Source: Anaerolineaceae bacterium (lineage in GTDB: Bacteria; Chloroflexota; Anaerolineae; Aggregatilineales; Phototrophicaceae). Taken from it: a stretch of 64,000 bases of DNA. Numbering within the stretch: position 1 is the first letter of the stretch; each line of letters opens with the position of its first letter. Shown here piece after piece: positions 46,507 to 55,545 of this stretch. The notes beneath the pieces are model-generated. The model saw only the letters and a program-made list of their open reading frames with translations, was not told the origin of the DNA and made no database searches. The position numbers and the translations under genes are program-made. The stretch is taken from positions 1,488,001 to 1,552,000 of the forward strand of contig JACKCF010000001.1 of NCBI GenBank assembly GCA_020634165.1. Direction: 5' to 3'.

Positions 46507-47627
46507 CGGGCCGCTGCTGCTTCAATACTTTCGGCAATGATCTTCGCCCCAGTTTGCAGCTTTTCATCATCCATCATGGTAAAGCACAGCCGCATATAGC
46601 GATCATCCGCGCCATCGACGAAGGCATGGCGACCAGGCATGAAATCCGCACCGCGCACCTGGGAAAGTTCCAGTACATCCTGTGCTTTGATGTGCTCTGG
46701 CAGCGTCATCCAGACGAAATAACCGCCCTGGGGAACATCCCATTCGACATAATCGGGTATCTCTTTTTGCAGAGCTTCTACTAAAACACCGCAGCGCTCA
46801 GAATAGTGATTGCGGGCATATTCCAGTTGGCTTTCGTATAGTCCTCGTCCAATGAACTCGCCGACCATACCGGAATTCAGCGTGCTGGCAACCGCGTCCC
46901 CCTTAAACTTGGTGAAGGACTGCGCGTGTGCTTCGTTGGCTGCCCATATCCAGCCAAGCCGCAGCGAGGGCATCAGTGTCTTGGAGAATGACCCAACTGA
47001 AACGACATGACCGCTGCCCTCATCATAATGGCGACACAGAGGTGGCGGCGGCGAGTCGAAATACAGCCATTGGTAGGTGGTATCTTCCAGCACCGTAAAG
47101 TTATGCTGCTGCGCCATCTCGACCAGCTTTTTGCGATTTTCCGGCGAGGCATTAACGCCCGTCGGATTGTGGAAGCTCGGTATCGTGTAGACCAGCTTCA
47201 GCCTGTCACCATACTTCTCAACCAGACCTGCCAGTGCATCCAGGTCGATGCCTTCCCGCGTCATCGGTGCGCCCACCACATCAATATGGCTCATCTTGAG
47301 GATGTTAATCATGTAGTAAAAAGTGGGGTCTTCCACCACCACAATCGACCCTGGTTCGGTCACGGTACGGCAGACAAGGTCCGTCGCGGCGATAGCCCCA
47401 GCCGTGATGACCAGTTGTTCCGGTGTCGCTGTCTGCGTTGAGTGGTCTGTCAGCCATTCGGCGATTCTCTCGCGCGGCATCAGCGGTCCTTGCAGAACGC
47501 CGCCATACTGGGTGGCGCGGTCCGTTAGCAGCAAATCCTGGGCGATGCTGGCCAGCTTTTCATGCGGAACCAGAATTTCCGTATTTGGGTAACCTGTACG
47601 CAAATCGTAAGGGTATTTAGGCGTCAT
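46503..47627 (-). CDS. Class I/II PLP aminotransferase, first gene of the tyrA-pheA operon
   Basis: A 374-residue fold-type I aminotransferase: PLP phosphate and ring contacts in ITAGAIAATDLVCR and FHNPTGVNAS, internal aldimine lysine in SVGSFSKTLMPSLRLGW, and the terminal Arg motif YMRLCFTM. Similar to LysN/MocR-type 2-aminoadipate and aromatic aminotransferases. Being cotranscribed with tyrA and pheA it may transaminate prephenate or aromatic keto acids; an aminoadipate role is an alternative. I take the ATG at 47627 (MTPKYPYD); the open frame extends to 47678 without a start signal. Confidence 0.9.
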   Translation of the reverse strand: MTPKYPYDLRTGYPNTEILVPHEKLASIAQDLLLTDRATQYGGVLQGPLMPRERIAEWLTDHSTQTATPEQLVITAGAIAATDLVCRTVTEPGSIVVVEDPTFYYMINILKMSHIDVVGAPMTREGIDLDALAGLVEKYGDRLKLVYTIPSFHNPTGVNASPENRKKLVEMAQQHNFTVLEDTTYQWLYFDSPPPPLCRHYDEGSGHVVSVGSFSKTLMPSLRLGWIWAANEAHAQSFTKFKGDAVASTLNSGMVGEFIGRGLYESQLEYARNHYSERCGVLVEALQKEIPDYVEWDVPQGGYFVWMTLPEHIKAQDVLELSQVRGADFMPGRHAFVDGADDRYMRLCFTMMDDEKLQTGAKIIAESIEAAAAR

Positions 47628-47747
47628 AATGTTCTCTGGATGATAAGGCGTGTAGAATAAGCCCAAGCATACCACCAAGATGTTTGCCTCAGCAAATGGC
47701 GGATGTTTTGGTAGTGCTTTTTACTGACATAATTTGAACATATCCAA

Positions 47748-48845
47748 ATGAATGCGAATAAGATTATGACCATTTCTTTTGCACGCGGCGTTCCTATTCA
47801 TGCCATGATGCCTGTTGATTTGTTGGCACATAGCAGCCAGCAGGCCCTGGAAAAAGACTCTCAGGCGGCTTTGCCATATGGGTCAGTTTACGGTTATGGG
47901 CCGCTGCGGAACTGGTTGGCGCAGCAGAATGGTACCGATGTCGATCACATCATCATCGGCAATGGCTCCATGAACCTGATCGCCAATTGGGCACAGCATT
48001 ATATTCACCCTGGCGACTATGTCCTCGTGGAAAGCCCAACCTATGATCGCGCCCTGACCATCCTTCGCAGCCTGGGCGCGCAGGTCGTCGCGCTGGAACA
48101 ATACAGCGATGGTATTGACCCTGATGAATTGGCTGCTTATGTCAGGCAGTACCGCATCAAGATGGCTTACCTCATCCCCGACTTCAATAATCCCTCTGGT
48201 GTCAGCACCAGTGAGGAGAAGCGCCGCGCCATAGCGAATCTGGCGCAACAGAACGATTTCATCGTCGTGGAAGATGGGGCTTATTCCAGCCTGCGTTATG
48301 TTGGCCAGCCCATTCCGCCGATCCGCCACTATGCGCCCGATCACACCGTATCGACTGGGTCGTTCAGTAAATTGCTGGCACCTGGGTTACGCACTGGCTG
48401 GATGATTGTTCCCGACCGTCGCGTCAAAGATTTTACGACCTACTTGCAAAATACCTACATTTCTCCGAATCAGTTCGCACAGGCCACGATAGCTGAAGCT
48501 GTCATGTCGGCTGATTTTGGACCCCATCTAAAATTTCTTCATGAAACCTACCTGCATCTGCTCAATCTCACGCAGGCCGCGCTGCTGGAACGTCTTGCGC
48601 CTCTCGGTGCCACATGGACGAAACCTGATGGGGGATTCTTCTTCGGCATCAATCTGCCGCCGACCAGGCGGCCCGTCTGGGATGCTGCGGACGATCAGGG
48701 GTTGCAGCTTGTGAATGGGGACGCCTTTTTTGCACTGCCAAAAACAAACAACTATATACGCCTGCCATTCTGCTCACTGACGGAAGGTGAAGTTAGCGCA
48801 GGCATTGAGCGTCTGGCAACACTCGTCGCCGATAATCTGGCATGA
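47748..48845 (+). CDS. PLP aminotransferase, LysN/MocR-like
   Basis: A 365-residue fold-type I aminotransferase, divergent from the previous gene. The N-terminus MTISFARGVPIHAMMPVDLLAHSS and LPYGSVYGYGPLRNWLAQQ match the aminotransferase part of MocR proteins and LysN; DFNNPSGVST and STGSFSKLLAPGLRTGWM (PLP Lys) are present. No DNA-binding domain. A 2-aminoadipate or aromatic substrate is possible; the lysine operon in this window lacks its aminoadipate aminotransferase. The 120-base divergent gap shows only weak promoters. Confidence 0.88.
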   Translation: MNANKIMTISFARGVPIHAMMPVDLLAHSSQQALEKDSQAALPYGSVYGYGPLRNWLAQQNGTDVDHIIIGNGSMNLIANWAQHYIHPGDYVLVESPTYDRALTILRSLGAQVVALEQYSDGIDPDELAAYVRQYRIKMAYLIPDFNNPSGVSTSEEKRRAIANLAQQNDFIVVEDGAYSSLRYVGQPIPPIRHYAPDHTVSTGSFSKLLAPGLRTGWMIVPDRRVKDFTTYLQNTYISPNQFAQATIAEAVMSADFGPHLKFLHETYLHLLNLTQAALLERLAPLGATWTKPDGGFFFGINLPPTRRPVWDAADDQGLQLVNGDAFFALPKTNNYIRLPFCSLTEGEVSAGIERLATLVADNLA

Positions 48846-48915
48846 TACCTTGAATTGGCATGCTATTTTCCTTGACGCCTACTATCAGCAAGAGTAGCAT
48901 TTTATCTGTTTACCG

Positions 48916-48942
48916 TGTGCCACCTATATAAAGGTAAGCACA
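48916..48942 (+). promoter_or_regulatory. Imperfect inverted repeat upstream of the GH4 gene
   Basis: TGTGC-C-ACC / GGT-AA-GCACA around TATATAAA, about 76 bases before the start codon. It has the size of a sugar-repressor operator; no matching regulator is adjacent. Confidence 0.3.
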
Positions 48943-49018
48943 GTGTTTTTAGACAAATCGGCCTCTTACTGAGCTGTGAATTCATCTGGCTGTTTATTTC
49001 TAATAAGGAAGGTCTTGT

Positions 49019-50410
49019 ATGGCAAAAATAGCATTTATCGGGGCTGGCAGCACAGTATTCGCCAAGAACCTGATGGGGGATATCCTCAGCTATCCTGAAC
49101 TTGCAGATTCACACATCGCTCTGATGGACATCGATCCGGAACGCCTCAAGACATCCAAACAGGTTGGCGACAAGATCGCCAAAACGCTTGGCGTCAATCC
49201 GACGATCACCGCCACAACCAGCCGCGAAGAAGCCCTCACAGGTGCCGATTACGTCATTGCCATGATTCAGGTCGGTGGATACAAGCCCAGTACCGTTATC
49301 GACTTCGAGATTCCGCGTAAGTACGGCCTGGAACAGACCATTGCCGATACGCTTGGCATCGGCGGCATCATGCGCGGTCTGCGTACGATTCCCGTCCTGC
49401 TGGATATCGCCCATGATATGGAACGCCTGTGCCCGAACGCGCTGTTCATCAACTACGTCAATCCCATGTGCATGAACCAGTGGGCACTCAGTCGCGGCAG
49501 CAGCATCAAGACGGTTGGCCTGTGCCATAGCGTCCCGCACACCGCCCATGAGTTAGCCAATGACATTGGCGTACCCTATGAGGACATCAACTATATCGTC
49601 GCTGGCATCAATCACATGGCTTTCTACCTCAAATTTGAGGATCGCAAGACAGGTGAAAATCTATACCCCCTGATTCAGAAGGTCGTCGATGAAGGCCGCG
49701 TGCCGGACTGGAATCGTGTTCGCTACGAGATGTTCCAGCGCCTGGGGTACTTTGTGACGGAATCCAGTGAGCACTTTAGCGAATATACGCCGTACTTCAT
49801 CAAGAAGCAGTACCCGGAACTGGTCGAAAAATTCAACATTCCGATTGATGAATACCTGGGCCGTTGTCAGGCACATGTCATTGCCTGGGATATGCTGGAA
49901 GAAGCCCGTGCGACAGGTACGTCAGTGGATGAAGCCGCCATCCGTGAAGCCGTCGATGGCCTCAAGCTGATGCCGCGTATGAAAGCTGGCACGGTCTATT
50001 CCGTGACGCACTATGATGAAGTTCGCCGCAGTGTGGAGTACGGTTCGCAGATTATCTACAGCATGGAAACGGGTAAAGAGCAGGTAATTTACGGCAATGT
50101 ACCGAATACGGGCATCGTTACCAATCTGCCCGATGGTTGCTGCGTAGAAGTGCCGTGTCTGGTTGATAGCAATGGCATCCAGCCGACCCATATTGGTGCG
50201 ATTCCGCCGCAGCTTTCTGCCATCATGCAGACCAATATCAATGTGCAGTCATTGACCGTCGAAGCAGCGATCACGGGCAAGAAAGAGCATATCTATCACG
50301 CCGCCATGCTCGATCCACATACCTCTGCCGAACTGCCGCTCGACCAAATCTGGGCGATGGTGGATGAACTCATCGAAGCTCATGGTGACTACTTGCCGCA
50401 ATATAGCTAA
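49019..50410 (+). CDS. GH4 alpha-galactosidase-like glycosidase
   Basis: A 463-residue NAD- and metal-dependent GH4 enzyme, which cleaves by oxidation and elimination. The NAD motif KIAFIGAGSTVFAKNLMGD starts the protein; NPMCMNQWA, the metal-binding GLCHSVPHT and AGINHMAFYLKF follow. The MelA-like length and the CHS/INH metal motifs favour alpha-galactosidase or alpha-glucosidase over phospho-glycosidases, but galacturonidase members look alike. AAGGAAGG precedes the ATG. Alone in its unit, ending at a strong terminator. Confidence 0.9.
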   Translation: MAKIAFIGAGSTVFAKNLMGDILSYPELADSHIALMDIDPERLKTSKQVGDKIAKTLGVNPTITATTSREEALTGADYVIAMIQVGGYKPSTVIDFEIPRKYGLEQTIADTLGIGGIMRGLRTIPVLLDIAHDMERLCPNALFINYVNPMCMNQWALSRGSSIKTVGLCHSVPHTAHELANDIGVPYEDINYIVAGINHMAFYLKFEDRKTGENLYPLIQKVVDEGRVPDWNRVRYEMFQRLGYFVTESSEHFSEYTPYFIKKQYPELVEKFNIPIDEYLGRCQAHVIAWDMLEEARATGTSVDEAAIREAVDGLKLMPRMKAGTVYSVTHYDEVRRSVEYGSQIIYSMETGKEQVIYGNVPNTGIVTNLPDGCCVEVPCLVDSNGIQPTHIGAIPPQLSAIMQTNINVQSLTVEAAITGKKEHIYHAAMLDPHTSAELPLDQIWAMVDELIEAHGDYLPQYS

Positions 50411-50430
50411 TACCACTTTCACAAACAATC

Positions 50431-50458
50431 GAAGCCCTGGGAACAGGGCTTTTTCTTT
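50431..50458 (+). terminator. Intrinsic terminator after the GH4 gene
   Basis: AAGCCCTG / CAGGGCTT with a 4-base loop, followed by TTTCTTTGC, 22 bases past the stop. Confidence 0.88.
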
Positions 50459-50534
50459 GCTTCTGTCCATAGGGCATGACGATAGGTATCAGGTAGAATA
50501 CCGATATGTGTCGCTCTCATAGAAAAGGAACCCC

Positions 50535-51470
50535 ATGATACTGTGTGTTACGCCCAATGCCGCTATCGACCGCACCTTGATCGTGTCATCTATTGCGCTG
50601 GGGGAGGTCCACCGCACCAACGATGTGATTGCAGCGGCAGGCGGCAAGGGCATCAACGTCGCCCGCGCTATCAAAGTACTGGGAGGTGATCCCATGTGTG
50701 CTGGCATTATCGCTGGCAACACTGGCCACATGATCGCCGCACTGGCAGAGCAGGATGGACTGCCTTCCCACTGGACACAGCTTGCTTCTGGCGAATCGCG
50801 CATGTGCATCATCCTCGTGGATCAGGCAAAGGGCCAGTCCACCGTGGTCAATGAGGCAGGTGTGGAGATTAATACAGACGATTGGGCACAGTTCGTCACA
50901 GATGTCGAGGCAGAATCGAAAGATGCTAGCCTGATCGCATTTTGCGGCAGTTTGCCAGCCGGATCATCTTCAGATGCGTTTGCAGTGGCCCTTAAAAACC
51001 TGGCGAATGCAGGCCGCCGCGTCTGGGTAGATACCAGTGGCCGCTGGTTACAGGCTGCTGCTGGGCTGCCCGGTGTGTCGATCAAAATCAATGATGAAGA
51101 ACTGGCCCAGGTGGTGGGGCATGCTGCCGCCGATGTTCAGCAAATTGCGGATTCTGCTGTTGAAATGTGGCAGCAGTCGCAGGCACCGGTGGTCGTGACG
51201 ATGGGCGGCAAAGGCGCCATCTTCGTGCAAGATGCTGACCATCGCTGGTGGACGCAGTCGCCACCGATTGAAGTTTTTAACGCGGTTGGCAGCGGCGATT
51301 CCTTCCTGGCTGGCCTGCTGACAGCCCTCGAAAATGGGGCCAATTCCCCGGAAGCGCTGCGACAGGCCGTAGCGGCTGGTTCGGCCAATGCCATGTCGAA
51401 GGGTGGCGCGCACTTTTCGGTTGATGACTTCAAAACGATCCTGGCCGGGACGACCATTCAGACAATCTGA
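50535..51470 (+). CDS. PfkB-family sugar-phosphate kinase (FruK/LacC type)
   Basis: A 311-residue ribokinase-fold kinase. N-terminal ILCVTPNAAIDRT and AAGGKGINVARAIKVLGG match the 1-phosphofructokinase/tagatose-6-phosphate kinase branch. The second PfkB signature FNAVGSGDSFLAGLLTALE holds the anion hole and catalytic Asp. It probably phosphorylates fructose-1-phosphate or tagatose-6-phosphate, the latter fitting the preceding galactosidase-like gene; substrate unproven. AAGGAA precedes the ATG. Confidence 0.9.
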   Translation: MILCVTPNAAIDRTLIVSSIALGEVHRTNDVIAAAGGKGINVARAIKVLGGDPMCAGIIAGNTGHMIAALAEQDGLPSHWTQLASGESRMCIILVDQAKGQSTVVNEAGVEINTDDWAQFVTDVEAESKDASLIAFCGSLPAGSSSDAFAVALKNLANAGRRVWVDTSGRWLQAAAGLPGVSIKINDEELAQVVGHAAADVQQIADSAVEMWQQSQAPVVVTMGGKGAIFVQDADHRWWTQSPPIEVFNAVGSGDSFLAGLLTALENGANSPEALRQAVAAGSANAMSKGGAHFSVDDFKTILAGTTIQTI

Positions 51471-51482
51471 TCGAAAGCGTCG

Positions 51483-51986
51483 TTATGTCGCTTCAGCCAT
51501 CGGCCAATCGCGCTCTCGCAGCATATTGACAAGCCCGCCTGTTTCGAGGATGGCGCGCACCGTCGGCGATAGCGTTGGTATGGGGTAGGCATTCCCATTT
51601 GCCACAATGACATGCTCATCCAGGTCGATTTCGATGCTGTCACCGGTTTGTAGTGTGTCAGCCAGACCAGGGCAAACTATCGGATGTACACCTTGGTTGA
51701 TACAGTTGCGGAAATACAGCCCGTTGAAAGATGCCGCGATAAGGGTGCGAACGCCTGCATACTTTAAGGCTGTCACGGCCTGCTCACGACTGCTGCCGCA
51801 GCCCCAGTTGCGTCCGGCGACGATGACATCGCCTGCTTGCACCTGGCTGGCAAAGTTCTCGTCCAAATCTTGTAGCGCGACCGACGCCATCTGTGTCGGG
51901 TCTTTCATCGTATAAGTATACTTCCCTGGGAAAATGACATCCGTGTTGATGTGGTCGCCGTAAACCCAGACGCGGTGATGGCTCAT
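51483..51986 (-). CDS. lysU: Homoaconitase small subunit (LysU/LeuD family)
   Basis: A 167-residue swivel domain of the isopropylmalate/homoaconitate dehydratase family. GDHINTDVIFPGKY starts the fold and AGRNWGCGSSREQA is the substrate-binding signature. The specificity loop reads GLYFRNCINQG: the Arg in YFR resembles homoaconitase-type loops, whereas isopropylmalate isomerases have a non-polar residue there. Last gene of the lysine operon, overlapping lysT by four bases; its context supports homoaconitase over LeuD. Confidence 0.88.
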   Translation of the reverse strand: MSHHRVWVYGDHINTDVIFPGKYTYTMKDPTQMASVALQDLDENFASQVQAGDVIVAGRNWGCGSSREQAVTALKYAGVRTLIAASFNGLYFRNCINQGVHPIVCPGLADTLQTGDSIEIDLDEHVIVANGNAYPIPTLSPTVRAILETGGLVNMLRERDWPMAEAT

Positions 51987-53275
51987 AAGATCGCTCCTGA
52001 TGCATTGATGGCCTGTTGTTGAATGAGAATCTCGTGCGGGTCGGCGATGGCCCCGGCAATGGCGCTGGCGGCAACAACCGCCGGACTGGCCAGGTAGATG
52101 TCCGCCTGTGCGGTACCCATGCGCCCTCGGAAGTTGCGATTGCCCGTGCTGATGGTTGCTTCATCCGGTGCTGGAATGCCCATATGGTTGCCCATACATG
52201 GGCCGCACCCTGGCGTGTTGATCGTCGCTCCGGCTTCGATGAGCGTTTGCAGGACGCCGCTCCGCGTTGCTCTGAGGAGCACTTCGCTGCTGGCCGGAAT
52301 CACAATCGTGCGTACCGCGACGTGATGGCCTGCGAGTATCTCGGCAGCGGCGGCCAAATCTTCGTAACGGCCATTGGTGCATGTGCCGATAAAGGCCTGC
52401 TGAATCGGTTGCCCGATCACATCCGACAGATTGTGGACATTATCCGGACTGTGTGGGATGGCCACCTGTGGCTGTAAGCTGCTCAGGTCAATAATGTAAT
52501 CATCGGCATAGATAGCATCATCGTCAGGATACAGTGGCGTATAGTCCCGCTGCCGATTGCGTTCCAGATAATCAAAGATGGCCTGGTCAGGCGGAATATA
52601 GGCACTCATCGCCCCGAACTCAGCCATCATATTCGGTAGAACTGCGCGTTGGTCCAGCGTCAGGCTGCTGATACCTTCGCCAGCAAATTCAACCGAGCGA
52701 TATTGTCCGCCATCGGCTCCCCACTGGCCCAATATAAAGAGCGCCAAATCTTTGCTGGTCACGCCTGGACGCAAATGTCCTGTCAGTGTGATACGCATGG
52801 ATTCCGGCACTTGCAACCATAGTTCACCTGTCGCCCAAAGGGCAGCCATCTCTGTGCGGCCCACACCCATGCCAAAGGCCCCCAGCCAGCCATAATGGGT
52901 GCTGTGGCTGTCTGCCCCCAAAATAACTTCACCCGGCAGAACGAGTGCTTCTTCGCTGATGACTTGATGGCAAATGCCACGCCCGACTTCAAAAAAGTTG
53001 GCGATGCCTTGCTGCCGTACCCACTCACGGATTTCGGCATGGTTCTGCGCATGCTGAGTCGTCGGCGCCGGAGCGGCATGGTCCAGCGTGATGGCGACGC
53101 GGTCCGGTCGTGCGATTCGCTGCGCGCCTGTTTCCATAAAAATGCGCCGAATAGCTGCGCTGTTATCATGGCTGAAGATCAGGTCCGGCTGGACGTCCAG
53201 CACATCTCCGGCACGGGCGCTATCGGCATGGGCCGCGCGTGCCAGTGCCTTTTCGACGAAAGTATGTCCACTCAT
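51983..53275 (-). CDS. lysT: Homoaconitase large subunit (LysT/LeuC family)
   Basis: A 430-residue aconitase-family subunit that binds the 4Fe-4S cluster. Cluster cysteines lie in IGTCTNGRYED and in CGPCMGNHMG, with HSTHYGWLGAFGMGVG and the N-terminal FSHDNSA also conserved. With LysU it isomerises homocitrate to homoisocitrate. ATG overlaps the homocitrate synthase stop. Length fits the two-subunit LeuC/HacA class of prokaryotes. Confidence 0.92.
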   Translation of the reverse strand: MSGHTFVEKALARAAHADSARAGDVLDVQPDLIFSHDNSAAIRRIFMETGAQRIARPDRVAITLDHAAPAPTTQHAQNHAEIREWVRQQGIANFFEVGRGICHQVISEEALVLPGEVILGADSHSTHYGWLGAFGMGVGRTEMAALWATGELWLQVPESMRITLTGHLRPGVTSKDLALFILGQWGADGGQYRSVEFAGEGISSLTLDQRAVLPNMMAEFGAMSAYIPPDQAIFDYLERNRQRDYTPLYPDDDAIYADDYIIDLSSLQPQVAIPHSPDNVHNLSDVIGQPIQQAFIGTCTNGRYEDLAAAAEILAGHHVAVRTIVIPASSEVLLRATRSGVLQTLIEAGATINTPGCGPCMGNHMGIPAPDEATISTGNRNFRGRMGTAQADIYLASPAVVAASAIAGAIADPHEILIQQQAINASGAIL

Positions 53276-54471
53276 AGGGCGTTGCTCGTTTCTACGGAAG
53301 GATCAACTAACGATGCATCAAGAGGGTCACAAACCTGGTCCTGGCTGGCTTGATAGAGCAGGTCATCAATCGCCGCGAGGTCGAGCGCTTCGTCATCCGC
53401 GCGTGATTTAATATCGGCGGTGATATTGCGCAGAGTGTCGTCATCCAGGTCCAGGCCCAGGTTTTGGGCACGGCTGCGGATGGCATTCCAGCCCGTCAGA
53501 TGATGCCCAATCGCAATTTCGCGCCCCAGCCCAAAATCCGCCGGATTGAGCGCCTCGTAAGTTTCGGGGTCTGCTAGTACCGCTTTCGCATGAATCCCTG
53601 CTTTGTGGATGAAGGCGCTCGTCCCCGTAATGTAATTATTGAAGGGAATCTCTAGCTGGCAGATGTCCGCAATCAGACGGTCGATTTGCGGCAGCAGCGG
53701 CAAATTGTAGCGGCTGACGTAATCGCGATTGAGCGTATACAACCGTGCGATCAATCCACCCAGCGGCGTGATGCCGTTGCGCTCACCGATGCCCAGCACC
53801 GTTGTGTCAACATGGGTCGCTCCGGCTTCCAGGGCGGCTGCCGCGTTGGCAATCGCGCAGCCGCTGTCATTATGCCCATGAAATTCAATATCCAGGTGGG
53901 TCATGCGCACCAACTGATTGACCAGCCGCCATACCTGGCTCGGCATCGCTACACCGACCGTATCGGCAATCCCTAATCTGTTGACCAACCCCAGGTCAGC
54001 AATCGCCAGGTACACGCGCATCAGATCGGCTTCATTGCTCCTGAAGCTGTCCTCTGTGCTGAACCGCAGGATCACATCTGGGTTCTGCGACCGAATGAAG
54101 GACATCACATCTTCAGCCAGGTCGATAATCTGGCGGATGCTCTTGCCATGACTGTGCGTCATCAACTGTGGCGATGTGCCGATTACCACGTCGATGCCAT
54201 GTACGCCTGTATCCAGCGCCCGTTGGGCATCTTCGCGCGTGCAGCGGATATGCGTCAGCACCCGCAGATTGAGGTTTTCTGCCAGCACCGCCCGAATATC
54301 GCCTTCACTGCGTGGCGAGGCACACGGCGAGGTCATCTCCAGCATTTCTACACCGAACTGGTCCAGCAAAGTTGCAATTTCAACTTTTTGGGCGGTCGTA
54401 AACGTCGCAGTGCTGAACTGCTCGCCTTCGCGCAATGTGCTTTCAATAATATGGAAATCGTGTAAAGGCAT
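53272..54471 (-). CDS. lysS: Homocitrate synthase
   Basis: A 399-residue DRE-TIM aldolase condensing 2-oxoglutarate with acetyl-CoA, first committed step of aminoadipate lysine synthesis. Catalytic STLREGEQF (11-19), VEMLEMTSP, the His-x-His metal motif FHGHNDSGCAIANA and GIGERNGITPLGG are visible. FIHKAGIHAKAVLADPETYE, characteristic of homocitrate synthases, starts the C-terminal part. No LeuA-type regulatory dimer domain, as in Thermus. A decoded tail of about 20 extra residues ends the protein. Position in the LysW operon settles homocitrate over citramalate or isopropylmalate. Confidence 0.93.
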   Translation of the reverse strand: MPLHDFHIIESTLREGEQFSTATFTTAQKVEIATLLDQFGVEMLEMTSPCASPRSEGDIRAVLAENLNLRVLTHIRCTREDAQRALDTGVHGIDVVIGTSPQLMTHSHGKSIRQIIDLAEDVMSFIRSQNPDVILRFSTEDSFRSNEADLMRVYLAIADLGLVNRLGIADTVGVAMPSQVWRLVNQLVRMTHLDIEFHGHNDSGCAIANAAAALEAGATHVDTTVLGIGERNGITPLGGLIARLYTLNRDYVSRYNLPLLPQIDRLIADICQLEIPFNNYITGTSAFIHKAGIHAKAVLADPETYEALNPADFGLGREIAIGHHLTGWNAIRSRAQNLGLDLDDDTLRNITADIKSRADDEALDLAAIDDLLYQASQDQVCDPLDASLVDPSVETSNAL

Positions 54472-54480
54472 ATCAGGCTC

Positions 54481-55545
54481 CTAAATTCGTTCGAGGACGG
54501 CAGTCAGCACGTCAATCGCACGTAAGTATTCATCCAGGTCGATGTGCTCGTCCGGCGTATGGTCGAGCGATGAATCCCCAGGCCCGTATGCCAGGATGGG
54601 GCAGTTCCAGTGCGGCCCAACGATGTTCATATCGCTGGTACCTGTCTTGTGAACGAAGCGCGGCGTGCCGCCATTGGCGCGGATCGCGCCCCGAAAGGCT
54701 CTGGCAAGCACGCTGTCCCGTTCGCCTAAAAATGCGACTTCATGACCATAGGCGCGGGTCGTCGCCTGTATGTCTTGCAGGTTAGCGGCAATGGCATGCG
54801 GATCAGCATTGGGTGGCAGTCGGAACCCGACCGTCAGTTCACACCAGCCGTACGCGCCATCTATGCCACTGTTGATAGCCTGCAAAGTCGCATCCAACTG
54901 GCCGAAGATGCGTTCCTCGCCCTCATTGAACTGTGCGGCATGATCCAGCACCCGCTGCCAGTAGGCGACTCCTCGTTCCGGCGCGCTAGCGGCTTCCCCG
55001 GCACTGTGGGCCAGCGGACCATCCCAGCGCCAGTCGATCAGTAAGCGGCCTTTGTAGCCGAGCGTCATGCGGTCCCAATTGGATGGCTCGCCGATGATGC
55101 ACATCTCTGGCTGATACTGCGCGGCGGCGTAGCGTGCCCCTTTACTGCTGGCGGCTTCTTCTTCCACCGCGCCGATGACCACGACTCGCACATCCTCCGA
55201 CAGCGTAGCGCGGCCCGTAGCGGCGGCGAAGGTTGCCAGCGGCCCTTTGGCATCAACGCTGCCGCGACCATAGAGCAGGCGGCCATCAATCCGAACAGGT
55301 GGATTGCCGCTAAAGGTATCAATATGGCCCAGCAGCACAATCTTACGTGGTCCACTGCCCATGATGCCGACAGCATTTCCGGCTTCATCGACGAAAGCGT
55401 CATCAAAGCCATTTTCCTCCATCCAATCAACCAGCAGATGACTGGCATCAGCCTCCTGTGTCGATGGGCTGGTTGTTGCGACCAGATCGTGCAGCAGATT
55501 TTCAGCGATTTCGTCGGTGATGCTGTGCGTCGTCGTCGGCATCAT
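54481..55545 (-). CDS. lysK: [LysW]-lysine/ornithine hydrolase
   Basis: A 354-residue M20-family metallo-amidohydrolase releasing lysine (or ornithine) from the LysW carrier. Metal and catalytic motifs: LLGHIDTFSG (His, Asp), GRGSVDAKGPLA (bridging Asp), GAVEEEAASSKG (general base Glu), CIIGEPSNWDR. Much closer in layout to LysK than to ArgE. ATG overlaps the lysJ stop. Confidence 0.93.
   Translation of the reverse strand: MMPTTTHSITDEIAENLLHDLVATTSPSTQEADASHLLVDWMEENGFDDAFVDEAGNAVGIMGSGPRKIVLLGHIDTFSGNPPVRIDGRLLYGRGSVDAKGPLATFAAATGRATLSEDVRVVVIGAVEEEAASSKGARYAAAQYQPEMCIIGEPSNWDRMTLGYKGRLLIDWRWDGPLAHSAGEAASAPERGVAYWQRVLDHAAQFNEGEERIFGQLDATLQAINSGIDGAYGWCELTVGFRLPPNADPHAIAANLQDIQATTRAYGHEVAFLGERDSVLARAFRGAIRANGGTPRFVHKTGTSDMNIVGPHWNCPILAYGPGDSSLDHTPDEHIDLDEYLRAIDVLTAVLERI

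Noticed and set aside
47628..47747. Aromatic-amino-acid leader peptide before the tyrA-pheA operon
   Set aside because: The only short frame is Leu-rich without Phe/Tyr runs and no terminator follows before the first gene.
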